From Paucidesulfovibrio gracilis DSM 16080 (GTDB taxonomy: Bacteria > Desulfobacterota > Desulfovibrionia > Desulfovibrionales > Desulfovibrionaceae), in contig NZ_FUYC01000002.1 in NCBI RefSeq assembly GCF_900167125.1, forward strand, positions 359,106 to 423,105: 64,000 nucleotides of DNA. The letters run 5' to 3'. The notes under the pieces were generated by a model. The model ran no database searches. It was not told the origin of the DNA and saw only the letters and a program-made list of their open reading frames with translations. A program made the position numbers and the translations under genes. Each line of letters begins with the position of its first letter. Position 1 is the first letter of the stretch. Below are positions 1 to 8,765 of this stretch, piece by piece.

Positions 1-522
1 CGTTCTGTTTTGTGCGGTGTACTTTCCAAGGCGTTGGCACGCCGGGCCGGATTGAGCGGACAATGGTTTTTTGCCGCTGGGCTGTTGCATGATGTGGGTG
101 GTTTGCTGGCCCGTATGGTGGTTCCCGGCACCTACGGCGCGTTCGTGCGCTCCCTGGCCGATGGCGCAACGCCCTGGGAACGGCTGGAGAAAAAGTATCT
201 CGGTATCACGACTCCGGAACTCGGTGTCAGGCTTTTGTCCCGGAAGGGTATGCCCGAGTCCGTGGCCGAACTGGTGGGGCGTCGGCGAGGGACCGGCTCT
301 TCAGAGGATCCGGGTACAGCGGCACTGCATGTGGCCGAGGTCTTGGCCGCTTCCATGACCGTGGGACGAAGCAGCGGGGATGTGGTCATACCGGAGTTGC
401 ATGTAGCTTGCTGGGAGATGCTGGGGCTCGGCGTTCGCGACGTGGAAACGCTGCTGCCCGAAGCGTTGGCCCAGGCCGTGCGGATTGCCGGGGGCATGCC
501 CGGTTTGCCTGGGAAAAAATAA
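1..522 (+). CDS. HDOD-domain protein, C-terminal part (cut by window start)
   Basis: The reading frame is already open at base 1, so the N-terminus lies outside the window. About 173 residues are visible. Near the start the protein carries an HD-like helix (residues LLHDVGGLL), followed by the mixed helical segment typical of HDOD proteins, which are non-catalytic relatives of HD phosphohydrolases used in signalling and in control of motility or the cell cycle. No output domain is visible in this part. A symmetrical terminator follows about 85 bases after the stop. The family assignment rests on the HD helix and overall pattern only, so it is moderately confident. Confidence 0.6.
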   Translation, partial: RSVLCGVLSKALARRAGLSGQWFFAAGLLHDVGGLLARMVVPGTYGAFVRSLADGATPWERLEKKYLGITTPELGVRLLSRKGMPESVAELVGRRRGTGSSEDPGTAALHVAEVLAASMTVGRSSGDVVIPELHVACWEMLGLGVRDVETLLPEALAQAVRIAGGMPGLPGKK

Positions 523-605
523 CGTTCCCCTGCCTGGGATTCGTTGCTCGCCGTGTGAGGCAACGGTCTTTTCTATGAGAATTTTCCGGTGATAACGGAC
601 CCAAA

Positions 606-638
606 AAAACGCCGCCTCCACTATGGAAGCGGCGTTTT
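606..638. terminator. bidirectional Rho-independent terminator
   Basis: AAAACGCCGC pairs exactly with GCGGCGTTTT, and the inner CCA/TGG closes a tight loop. The A run on one side and T run on the other let it serve both the HDOD gene (plus) and the AsmA-like gene (minus), which converge here. Confidence 0.85.
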
Positions 639-677
639 GGTTTGTATGCGGATGCAACGCAGAGTGTGTCTGCGCGG

Positions 678-1475
678 CTAGAACAGGCCTTTCAGTTCAT
701 CCACCGCGCCTTCCACTTCTTCCTGGGCGCCCTGGGTGGCCCCGCCGGCCTGGTCCATGAGCCATTCCCCACCCTGCATGACGATATCGCCGGAATCCTT
801 GAAGGCCTGCTGCAGACCGTCGTACAGGCCGTCCACGAGTTTGGCTGCGGCCTTTGCCGGGGTGGTGCCGCCGCTTTCCTTGCCGATGTCCGCGATATGG
901 ATTTCCGGCAGATCAAGGCTCAGTCCTTCGCCGGGAAGACCGGTGATGTCGGCGGTGACCTGTCCGTTGCGGACGTATACGTTTTCAATGATCAATTTTT
1001 TGGATGGCTTGCTTTCCGCGGGTTGCTCCCCGGCGGGTTCGCTTTCGCCGCTAGCCTCGGCCTTGCTGCCGCCCGTGGATTCCTGGATATTTTTGAGCAG
1101 TGCTTCGAAGTTATCCATTTTGCCCTGGGTCTCGTACACGATGGCCGGGGCATCAATGACGATTTCGTGAATAATGATGGTGTCCGAGAGCAGCGAGTCG
1201 CGGTCCAGCTGCACGCTGATGGTACCCACGGCCAGGAGGTCGCGAGGCTTGAATCCCCGGTTCACGGGGTTGCCCACGCGCAAGCCGTTGAGTGCGCCCG
1301 AGCCTGAGAACAGTCCGATGTCCGCGTTGTCCAGATGCACTTCGGTCTGGGTGACTTTCGGGCCGAATTCATTCACGCCCATTTCCACGATGGAGTCCAC
1401 GTTCAGCAGTACGTAGACCAGAATGCCCACCACGAGCACTACGGCGGCCGCGCCGATGAGAAGTAATTTTTTCAA
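678..1475 (-). CDS. AsmA-like membrane-anchored periplasmic protein
   Basis: 265 residues. I chose the TTG at 1475-1473 because GGAGG lies just upstream and the protein then opens with KK and a hydrophobic membrane segment at residues 4-25; a longer upstream reading has no ribosome site. The rest resembles AsmA/DUF748-type envelope proteins: short beta-rich stretches (DADIGLFSGSGALNGLRVGN type, then a repeat of ENVYVRNGQVTADI type) separated by a Glu/Ser/Pro-rich linker near residues 150-175, and a helical tail. AsmA-like proteins act at the inner membrane in envelope lipid or protein handling. It stands alone between a terminator and a divergent rhodanese gene. No specific role can be read. 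Confidence 0.55.
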   Translation of the reverse strand: MKKLLLIGAAAVVLVVGILVYVLLNVDSIVEMGVNEFGPKVTQTEVHLDNADIGLFSGSGALNGLRVGNPVNRGFKPRDLLAVGTISVQLDRDSLLSDTIIIHEIVIDAPAIVYETQGKMDNFEALLKNIQESTGGSKAEASGESEPAGEQPAESKPSKKLIIENVYVRNGQVTADITGLPGEGLSLDLPEIHIADIGKESGGTTPAKAAAKLVDGLYDGLQQAFKDSGDIVMQGGEWLMDQAGGATQGAQEEVEGAVDELKGLF

Positions 1476-1672
1476 GATGCTTCCTCCCTGATTTTTTAAT
1501 AATTTTGCTTGTATCCTACCAGGCTCGGTACCGCAACCCGGAAGCGGGGAATGGGTTGTCGGTCCAGGCATGCGTTTCTTTCTTAGGACATGTTGCCGCA
1601 AAAAGGTGCGGTGTGTAGGATAAGGGCAAACCATGTTGATCAGGGGGGGCATCCCCTGAAAGGAGTGTGTCC

Positions 1673-2584
1673 ATGGCGGTTATTACCGTGCGGGAGCTTC
1701 GCGCCATTCTGGATCGTGGCGATCGTCCCCTGCTGGTGGATGTGTTGTTTGAGGAGCGATTTGCCAGGCAGCACGTCAGCGGAGCGGTATCGGCCTGCGT
1801 CTACAACGTGACGTTTTTGGACCAGATGGCGGAACTTGTGGAAGACCGGGATAAGCCGGTGGTTGTTTACGGCGTGGATGACGAGGATCATTCGGCCATG
1901 GTGGCGGAAGAAAAGCTTCTTCAGGCGGGATGGATTTCGGTCTTCCGGCTGGGCGGCGGTATCCGTGCCTGGATTCGGGAGGGAGGATCCGTGGAGGGGG
2001 AAGCCCCGGCCTCGGATCTGGACGAGGAGGCTGTTTTTCAAGCCCCGTCGGGCGTGGTTACGGTGCTTCCCGCGGAAAGTACCATTGGTTGGGAGGGGCG
2101 CAACACTTCCGGTTCGCATCGGGGCAGTCTGGACGTGGAGTCCGGTTCGTTTCGTTTTTCGTCGGACCAGGCATCGGGAGAAGTTGTTCTGGATATGCGC
2201 AGCATCCGCAATCATGACGTGGAAGAGGAGTCGTTGCGCAGTGTGCTGGTGGCCCATTTGCTGTCCGAGGACTTTTTTCATACCGACGCGTTTCCCCGGG
2301 CGCGGCTGGCGATTGAAACCATGCGTCCACTGCACCGGGAACCGAGGCAGCCGAATCACGCGGTACAGGGAACATTGGAGCTGCGCGGCGTTCGCGCCCC
2401 GTTCGAGTGCGAGGCGACGCTGGAAAATCTGGAGGCGGGCCGCATGACGCTGGAAGCGCATTTTGATCTGGACCGCACGCTTTGGGGCGTCAACTACGGG
2501 TCTGCCAAGCTCTTTCGTTATCTTGGCTATCATCTGGTGTTCGATCCGATCAGCGTGAACGTACGTCTGGTCTTGGAAGCCTGA
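1673..2584 (+). CDS. rhodanese-like/YceI-like fusion protein
   Basis: 303 residues. The ATG at 1673 has AAAGGAG at good spacing; a GTG six bases upstream lies too close to that site. Residues 1-110 form a rhodanese-like domain (VDVLFEERFARQHVSGAV, then a C-terminal LGGGIRAW). The position that normally holds the catalytic cysteine, after VVVY, is Gly67, followed by an acidic loop, so sulfur transfer is unlikely. Residues about 125-300 look like a YceI beta-barrel, a fold that binds isoprenoid or amphiphilic ligands. There is no signal peptide, so it is probably cytoplasmic. The stop is four bases from the convergent phospholipase-like gene. Confidence 0.65.
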   Translation: MAVITVRELRAILDRGDRPLLVDVLFEERFARQHVSGAVSACVYNVTFLDQMAELVEDRDKPVVVYGVDDEDHSAMVAEEKLLQAGWISVFRLGGGIRAWIREGGSVEGEAPASDLDEEAVFQAPSGVVTVLPAESTIGWEGRNTSGSHRGSLDVESGSFRFSSDQASGEVVLDMRSIRNHDVEEESLRSVLVAHLLSEDFFHTDAFPRARLAIETMRPLHREPRQPNHAVQGTLELRGVRAPFECEATLENLEAGRMTLEAHFDLDRTLWGVNYGSAKLFRYLGYHLVFDPISVNVRLVLEA

Positions 2585-2588
2585 CGCG

Positions 2589-3560
2589 TTACACTGCGGG
2601 AAAGCGCGGCTGGGCGAAGTGGACGGCGTGCTGCATATCCAGGCCGGGTAATCCGCTGTCCAGTCCTGGACCGGGACCAACGAGGGAATCCGGGGCGGCT
2701 TCTCCAAAGGCCAGGGGTTCCAGCTGGTGCCAGAGATGCAGGGTGTTTTGCCGGGCTTGGGCCTGCAATGCGTGGAATGTGACGGTTTCCGGTGTGCCGG
2801 TCACCGGGTGGGCGTAGCGGAGCGGGCCGGAGAGCGTTGCTGTTTCCTGGAGCACCATGGACCGGGGCGGGATCGCCAGAGCCAGGATATCCCGCAGGAC
2901 TTGTAGTTTTCGGGGGAGCCTGGGGCGTAACTGTGCGGCCAGACTCCCGGCGCGGGACAGGGAGAATGAATTCATTCGGCGGAAAATGGTCCAGGCACGT
3001 TGCAGGGCATTACATACGTCCGCTTCTCGGCAGCGAATCAGATCGGCCAGTCCTTTTGTCGCGCAATGGGTCAGGGGGTCGGTCTGCCGTAGCAGTCCGG
3101 CCAGGGCATAGCGGCCAAGTTCGGTCCGGCTGCCGGCCATGGACAAATCCAGGCAGGATTCCAGAAACCGGTGTCGTTCCACGGCCAGTGGCTCCGCGTA
3201 ATAGTTGCCGCAGAGGTAATGGATAAGAGGGTGCATGGCCGTGTCCGCGCCGATGTGGGAAGCCATGCCCGCGAGCAAGGCCCGGGCCTGGGGGGCGCGG
3301 GTTTCCGTGGCGTGGGCGGCCTGGATACGAAGCAGGTCGTATGGGTCGTGGCCCCCACCGCCATGGAGCCGGTGAGGCAAACGGAGAATGGGTTTTGGTT
3401 CCCCGGCCCATGGACGCTCCAGGTAAAACAGGACATCGTGAAATACCGCCCCCAGGAGCAGATAGGGAACGTGATTGCGGGCGTCCGCGCCCAGACGACC
3501 GTTTTGCGGCAGATGGGCCGATTGCAGGGCGATTTGAAAATGTACGTATTCCTTGGGCAT
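2589..3560 (-). CDS. zinc-dependent phospholipase C family protein
   Basis: 323 residues. Metal-ligand type residues are spread as in the zinc phospholipase C/S1-P1 nuclease-like family: His41-Asp42 in a GAVFHDVLF context, His71-Asp72, His102 with Asp106 (SHIGADTAMH), His110 and His114. There is no evident signal peptide, unlike classical secreted phospholipases C, so the substrate and location are uncertain. Family members of this uncharacterised type are common in Desulfovibrio-like genomes. It is transcribed towards the rhodanese-YceI gene and diverges from the P-loop gene that starts at 3690. Confidence 0.65.
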   Translation of the reverse strand: MPKEYVHFQIALQSAHLPQNGRLGADARNHVPYLLLGAVFHDVLFYLERPWAGEPKPILRLPHRLHGGGGHDPYDLLRIQAAHATETRAPQARALLAGMASHIGADTAMHPLIHYLCGNYYAEPLAVERHRFLESCLDLSMAGSRTELGRYALAGLLRQTDPLTHCATKGLADLIRCREADVCNALQRAWTIFRRMNSFSLSRAGSLAAQLRPRLPRKLQVLRDILALAIPPRSMVLQETATLSGPLRYAHPVTGTPETVTFHALQAQARQNTLHLWHQLEPLAFGEAAPDSLVGPGPGLDSGLPGLDMQHAVHFAQPRFPAV

Positions 3561-3689
3561 GCAAAGATCCTACCTGTAAATTGCGGCACTGCCCACCCCC
3601 GGGCGCGGCGGGGCGGGCGTTCTCTCCGGCTTTGCATTATGTGAAGCCTTGGGTATGCTGGAGAAAAATTATCAGCGGAGGAAACGCTC

Positions 3690-4214
3690 ATGCGACGGAC
3701 GAATATTGATGCGGATCAGGTCAAGAAGGTTGAGGTGGAGGAACCGGATCAAACACGCGTGTATAACGGCGGTCCGGGGGAACCTGCGGTACGCTCCGCC
3801 GGAAAAAGCGTATTTTTCATCGGCCCGGAGGGATCGGGACGCCGGGAAGTGGGGCGCATTCTGGCTGCACGGCTCAAGCTGGGCTTTGTCGAAATTGCGG
3901 ATGCCGCCGCGCTCCAGTCCGCCTTGGATGGCGACCGGGTGGTGGCTTCCGTGGATAAAGAGCTGTTGCAGGATGAAGCATTGGCATCAACGCTGAACGC
4001 CGGTGGGGTGGTATTTTACACCATGGCCGGGGTGCAGGCGGTGGCCGAGGCCCGCGGTCTGGTGGTGGATGAGGAGTGCAAGCGCCGTATCTTTGCGGAA
4101 ATAGATGAATGGGAACCGGTGTTCATGCGCATGCTGCACTTTTTGTTGCCCGGCGGCCTGAGCGCCGAGGCCACGGCTGCAAGCGCAGCAGACAAATTGT
4201 ATATGGTACGATAA
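3690..4214 (+). CDS. shikimate-kinase-like P-loop protein with degenerate Walker A
   Basis: 174 residues, start supported by GGAGG upstream. After a charged N-terminus of about 38 residues comes a strand and loop (VFFIGPEGSGRREVGRILAARL) that copies the shikimate kinase P-loop. The essential Lys and the following Ser/Thr of GxxGxGKT are both Arg (Arg51-Arg52), so nucleotide binding or phosphate transfer in the normal way is doubtful. The rest keeps a small alpha/beta kinase pattern. It lies 52 bases before the HAD phosphatase gene and probably shares its transcript. It may be a regulatory pseudoenzyme; no substrate can be inferred. Confidence 0.5.
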   Translation: MRRTNIDADQVKKVEVEEPDQTRVYNGGPGEPAVRSAGKSVFFIGPEGSGRREVGRILAARLKLGFVEIADAAALQSALDGDRVVASVDKELLQDEALASTLNAGGVVFYTMAGVQAVAEARGLVVDEECKRRIFAEIDEWEPVFMRMLHFLLPGGLSAEATAASAADKLYMVR

Positions 4215-4266
4215 CGGGAATCAATGGTCCGGAGCGAACAACGCCACCGGCAGGGATGGAGGAATC

Positions 4267-5484
4267 ATGGGCCAGGGCATGGAACCAACGCCGATTGTGG
4301 ACTTGAAAGGGTTTTACGAGCGCATGCACCAGACCCGGGAAGTGCGCGTCCGGGCCGTGGCGGATATTGCCGCAGGCCGGGTGCCGGATTCCGCGCTGGT
4401 ACGGGTGTTGGAAACAACGCTTGAGGACTTGCGAAACATCTTGCGTCCTGACGGAAAGGCGGAATTGGAGGTCACGCCCGGCCGATCCATGGAGCTGGAT
4501 CTCGGGTACGAGATTGGCGAACTGGAAAAGGACGTGCTTTATCTTCGACAGGGCGAGGACGCTCTGTTGACCTTTCTGGCGCAATTGCATCCCGATTTTT
4601 CCCAGGAAGTCAGCACGGCACTGAATGTCTTGCAGGGGCGTTCCTTCAAAGCCTGGATTACGGACCGGGACGGCACCACCAACAACTATTGCGGGCGTTA
4701 CAACTCGTCCATCCAATCCGCATACAATGCGGTCTTTCTTTCCCGCTATGCGCGGGTCCATGTGGGGCGCTCAGTGTTCATCACCTCTGCGCCCCTGCGC
4801 GACCCCGGCATCGTCAACGTCAGTGTGAATCCTGACGGGTCCTTCATCTATGCCGCGTCCAAGGGACGGGAGTGTCTGGACCTGGAAGGAGCGCGGCGGG
4901 TGTTTCCCATTGAGCCGGAAAAGCAGGCGCTGCTCGATGCCTTCAACGCGCGGATGGAGACCCTGCTTTGCGAGCCAGCGTATGGTACGTTTACGCTCAT
5001 CGGTTCCGGGTATCAGCGGAAATTCGGGCAGACCACCATTGCCCGCCAGGACATCACCGGTACGATTCCCGAGGATGAGTCCAAGGCGTTTTTGGCCGTG
5101 ATCGGCCAGGTGGTCGCGGAGGTGGACCCGGAAGGTCGTCATTTCTACATCGAGGACACAGGTCTGGATGTGGAGGTGATTCTTACGGTGGATGACGAGC
5201 AGGGCGGCAAAGATTTTAGCAAGGCCGAGGGCGTGGCGTTTTTGGACCAGACCTTTGCCTTGGACCTGCAAAAGGGGCCGAATCTGGTCAGTGGGGACAC
5301 CCGCTCGGATCTGCCGCTGGCCCAGGCCGTGTTGGAACGGTGTCCGGAGACCTGGGTGGTCTTTGTGACCCGGGATGAGGAACTGGCGGCCGATGTGCGG
5401 CGGCTCACGCCCTCTTCTCTCGTGGTGTCGCGGCCGGATGTGCTGGTGACGGCATTGGGCATGCTGGCCCGTTCCGACGTATAA
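4267..5484 (+). CDS. HAD-family phosphatase resembling trehalose-6-phosphate phosphatase
   Basis: 405 residues, ATG preceded by GGAGG. HAD motifs are in order: motif I Asp133-Arg-Asp135-Gly-Thr (ITDRDGTTNN), motif II Thr173/Ser174 in SVFITSAP, candidate motif III Lys315 or Lys319, and motif IV Gly343-Asp344 with Asp348 (SGDTRSDLP). Asp133 would be the nucleophile. Trehalose-6-phosphate phosphatases have this type IIB HAD layout, and the next gene encodes a GH65 phosphorylase fused to beta-phosphoglucomutase, which supports a disaccharide-phosphate substrate. About 125 N-terminal residues precede the HAD core and are not recognised. Substrate is inferred from context. Confidence 0.6.
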   Translation: MGQGMEPTPIVDLKGFYERMHQTREVRVRAVADIAAGRVPDSALVRVLETTLEDLRNILRPDGKAELEVTPGRSMELDLGYEIGELEKDVLYLRQGEDALLTFLAQLHPDFSQEVSTALNVLQGRSFKAWITDRDGTTNNYCGRYNSSIQSAYNAVFLSRYARVHVGRSVFITSAPLRDPGIVNVSVNPDGSFIYAASKGRECLDLEGARRVFPIEPEKQALLDAFNARMETLLCEPAYGTFTLIGSGYQRKFGQTTIARQDITGTIPEDESKAFLAVIGQVVAEVDPEGRHFYIEDTGLDVEVILTVDDEQGGKDFSKAEGVAFLDQTFALDLQKGPNLVSGDTRSDLPLAQAVLERCPETWVVFVTRDEELAADVRRLTPSSLVVSRPDVLVTALGMLARSDV

Positions 5485-5560
5485 GGCGTCGCAGGGATAT
5501 CTTCGAACCGGGATGTGACGCGGCTTATTGCCGCACAAGAAGGTTTTGCAAGGAGCGAAT

Positions 5561-8500
5561 ATGTCGACCAGCGGACCGCAAGGTGTGATTTTCGATCTGG
5601 ATGGCGTGATTACCGGAACGGCCAGGGTTCATTCCATGGCCTGGGAAAGCATGTTCAACCGATATCTGCAACAGGTGGCCGAGCGGGACGGCAAACCCTT
5701 CCAGCCCTTCACCGCGGAGGACTATCTTGCGTATGTAGACGGGAAGCCGCGCATGCAGGGGGTTCGGAGCTTTTTGGAGTCGCGGGGCATTGACCTGCCT
5801 TTCGGCGACCATGACGACAGCCCGGACGTGGAAACCGTTTGCGGCCTGGGCAATCGCAAGAATCTTGATTTTCAGAAGGTGCTCAAGGAGGAGGGACCGG
5901 ACGTGTTTGCCTCCTCGGTGGAACTTGTGCGCGAATTGAAGCGGCGCGGCATCCGCGTGGGCGTGGCCTCGTCCAGCCGCAACTGCCGGTTGATTCTGGA
6001 ATTGGCGGGATTGGATGATCTTTTCGAGACCCGGGTGGATGGAGACGTTTCCCTGGAATTGGGGCTGAAGGGCAAGCCGGATCCGGACATTTTTACCACT
6101 GCGGCGGCCAACCTCGACCTACGGCCCGGGCAGTGCGTGGTGGTGGAGGATGCTATCTCCGGCGTGCAGGCCGGATGCGCGGGAAATTTTGGCCTGACAT
6201 TGGGGGTGGCCCGAGAGACGCCCGGGGATGTGCTTTTGGCCAATGGCGCGGATTTGGCCGTGCGTGATCTGGGTGAAATCAGTGTGGACGATCTGGAGGA
6301 CTGGTTCCGCAACGGCCTGGAACGGGATGGCTGGACCTTTGCCTACCAGGGGCTGGATCCGGAAAACGAGAAGTTGCGAGAAGCCCTGACCACGGTGGGC
6401 AACGGATACCTCGGTGTCCGGGGGGCGTTGGAAACGGAGCGTGCTTCCGAGCACCACTACCCGGGGACATATCTGGCTGGTGTGTTCAACAAAATTCCCA
6501 CTCCGCTGCATGGACGTGATATTTATAATAATGATTTTGTGAACTGCCCCAACTGGCTGCTCATGGAATTTCGGGTGGACCAGGGCGAATATATCAGCCC
6601 CATGGACATGGAGGTGCTTTCCTATTCCCATGCGCTGCACCTGCGTGAAGCCGTGCTTGAACGGCGTATGGTGGTCAAGGACAATCTTGGCCGCATAACG
6701 CGGTTGGTGTCGCGGCGGTTGGCCAGCATGGCGGATCCGCATCTGTTGGCCCAGCGGTTGGAATTGACCCCGGTGAACTGGTCCGGCCGGGTGACGGTGC
6801 GTTCGGGTATTGACGGCAACATCATCAATGACGGCGTGGCCCGGTACCGTCAACTCAACCAGCAGCACCTTGAGTTTGTGAAAAGCGGGAAGGCCGCGGG
6901 CGGCGTGTTTTTGGAAACGCGCACCACGGCTTCGGGCTATCACGTGGCCATGAGCGCCAAACACGTTCTGTTTGACGAGGGGCGGCGTATTCACGGCACG
7001 CGGGAAGTCTGCCCCGACCGTGCATTCATTGGTGAGGAGTTGTCCTTCCCGGCTGGAGAAGGCCGCTGTTACGCCGTGGACAAGCTGGTCAGCGTGTATA
7101 CCTCGCTGGATGCGGAGGAACCGCGCCGGGCGTCCGTGGCCCGACTGGATCGGGCGCGTAGTTTCCGGCAGCTTCATGCCGGACACGCCAAAGCCTGGGA
7201 ACGCCTGTGGGACAAGGCGGACATCAAGGTGGGCGGCGATCGGCTGGTGCAGCGCACCTTGCGGCTGCACGCCTATCACCTTTTGGTGACGGCCTCGCCG
7301 CATAACCGGAATTTGGATGCGGGCATGCCTGCGCGCGGACTTTCGGGCGAGGCCTACCGTGGTCATATTTTTTGGGATGAACTGTACATCCTGCCCTTCT
7401 ATGATCTGCGTTTCCCGGAAATATCCAAGGCGCTGCTTTCCTATCGCTACAACCGGTTGGAGGGGGCGCGGCAGTATGCCCGCGAGCACGGATACGAAGG
7501 CGCTATGTTTCCCTGGCAGACCGCGGACGGTGGGGAGGAGGAGACCCAGGAGGTTCATTTCAACCCCAAAAGCGGGGATTGGGGACCGGACCTGTCGCGT
7601 CGCCAGCGTCATGTTTCCATCGCCGTATTCTTCAATACCTGGCGGTATGTGCACTGCACCGGAGACTGGAACTTCATGCGCCGTCAGGGGGCCGAGTTGA
7701 TGCTCTCCATCGCCCGGTTTTGGGGGTCCATTGCCCAAAAGGACGAAGCCACGGGACAATGGCACATTGACGGCGTCATGGGACCGGATGAATTTCATGA
7801 ATCCCTGCCTGGTTCCAATCGGGAGGGGCTGCGAGACAACGCCTACACCAATGTGATGAGTTCCTGGTTGTTGGAACGGGCTGTGGATCTTCTGGAGCGG
7901 CTTTCTCCGGCGGACCGCAAGCGGGTGGCGAAGCGGTCGGGTCTGCGTGACGAAGAACCCGAGCGCTGGCAGGAAATCGCCCGAGGACTGCACGTCAGCC
8001 TGAACGAGCAGGGCGTTATAGAACAGTTTGCCGGGTATTTCGGATTGGATGAGCTGGATTGGGACGCCTATCGCGCCAAATACGGGGACATCCACCGTCT
8101 GGACCGCATTCTCAAGGCCGAGGGGGATTCGCCGGACCATTATAAGCTGGCCAAACAGGCGGATACGTTGATGATGTTTTATGCTCTCCCCCCCGAAACC
8201 ATTGTGGACATTCTTGGCCGACTCGGGCATGACGTGGGCGACCCGGCCACATTGTTGCGCCGGAACTATGACTATTACGAGGGGCGCACCAGCCACGGGT
8301 CTACGCTCTCCAAGGTGGTTCATGCGCTTATCTCCAGTTATTTCGGGGATGACGCCACTGCCTGGCAATGGTTCCTTGAGGCTCTGGTCAGCGACATCCA
8401 CGATAGTCAGGGCGGCACCACGCTGGAAGGGATTCATACCGGCGTCATGGCCGGAACCCTGGACATCGTAACCCGCTATTTTGCCGGGGTGGACGTCACA

Positions 8501-8719
8501 GGGGAGCGTCTTACGATCCAGCCGCATCTTCCCGCGCATTGGTCCGAATTGGAGCTGAAACTCCGTTTTCGGGGTGATTGGTACGGCCTGCGGCTGAAGC
8601 CGGGCAAGTTGCGCGTCACCCTGTTGGAGTCGTCCAAGGACGCGGTACACCTTGTGGTGCAAGGGCGGTCCGTGGAGTTGACCCCGGGCCGGGCGCGTAC
8701 CGTGACGCTGGACAGGTAG
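5561..8719 (+). CDS. beta-phosphoglucomutase / GH65 disaccharide phosphorylase fusion
   Basis: 1052 residues; the ATG at 5561 has AAGGAG six bases upstream, whereas an in-frame TTG at 5528 has none. Residues 1-250 are a HAD beta-phosphoglucomutase domain with nucleophile motif Asp12-Leu-Asp14-Gly-Val and a late VVEDAISGVQAG motif. The remainder is glycoside hydrolase family 65, with the catalytic acid Glu744 in MGPDEFHES. GH65 phosphorylases split trehalose, maltose, kojibiose or nigerose with phosphate into glucose and beta-glucose-1-phosphate; the fused mutase would turn the latter into glucose-6-phosphate. Which disaccharide is used cannot be read from the sequence. The upstream HAD phosphatase favours trehalose. 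Cytoplasmic. Confidence 0.85.
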   Translation: MSTSGPQGVIFDLDGVITGTARVHSMAWESMFNRYLQQVAERDGKPFQPFTAEDYLAYVDGKPRMQGVRSFLESRGIDLPFGDHDDSPDVETVCGLGNRKNLDFQKVLKEEGPDVFASSVELVRELKRRGIRVGVASSSRNCRLILELAGLDDLFETRVDGDVSLELGLKGKPDPDIFTTAAANLDLRPGQCVVVEDAISGVQAGCAGNFGLTLGVARETPGDVLLANGADLAVRDLGEISVDDLEDWFRNGLERDGWTFAYQGLDPENEKLREALTTVGNGYLGVRGALETERASEHHYPGTYLAGVFNKIPTPLHGRDIYNNDFVNCPNWLLMEFRVDQGEYISPMDMEVLSYSHALHLREAVLERRMVVKDNLGRITRLVSRRLASMADPHLLAQRLELTPVNWSGRVTVRSGIDGNIINDGVARYRQLNQQHLEFVKSGKAAGGVFLETRTTASGYHVAMSAKHVLFDEGRRIHGTREVCPDRAFIGEELSFPAGEGRCYAVDKLVSVYTSLDAEEPRRASVARLDRARSFRQLHAGHAKAWERLWDKADIKVGGDRLVQRTLRLHAYHLLVTASPHNRNLDAGMPARGLSGEAYRGHIFWDELYILPFYDLRFPEISKALLSYRYNRLEGARQYAREHGYEGAMFPWQTADGGEEETQEVHFNPKSGDWGPDLSRRQRHVSIAVFFNTWRYVHCTGDWNFMRRQGAELMLSIARFWGSIAQKDEATGQWHIDGVMGPDEFHESLPGSNREGLRDNAYTNVMSSWLLERAVDLLERLSPADRKRVAKRSGLRDEEPERWQEIARGLHVSLNEQGVIEQFAGYFGLDELDWDAYRAKYGDIHRLDRILKAEGDSPDHYKLAKQADTLMMFYALPPETIVDILGRLGHDVGDPATLLRRNYDYYEGRTSHGSTLSKVVHALISSYFGDDATAWQWFLEALVSDIHDSQGGTTLEGIHTGVMAGTLDIVTRYFAGVDVTGERLTIQPHLPAHWSELELKLRFRGDWYGLRLKPGKLRVTLLESSKDAVHLVVQGRSVELTPGRARTVTLDR

Positions 8720-8765
8720 ACCGCTTGCCGGGCGCCATGCCCCAACGAGATCATCGGAGTGCTTC

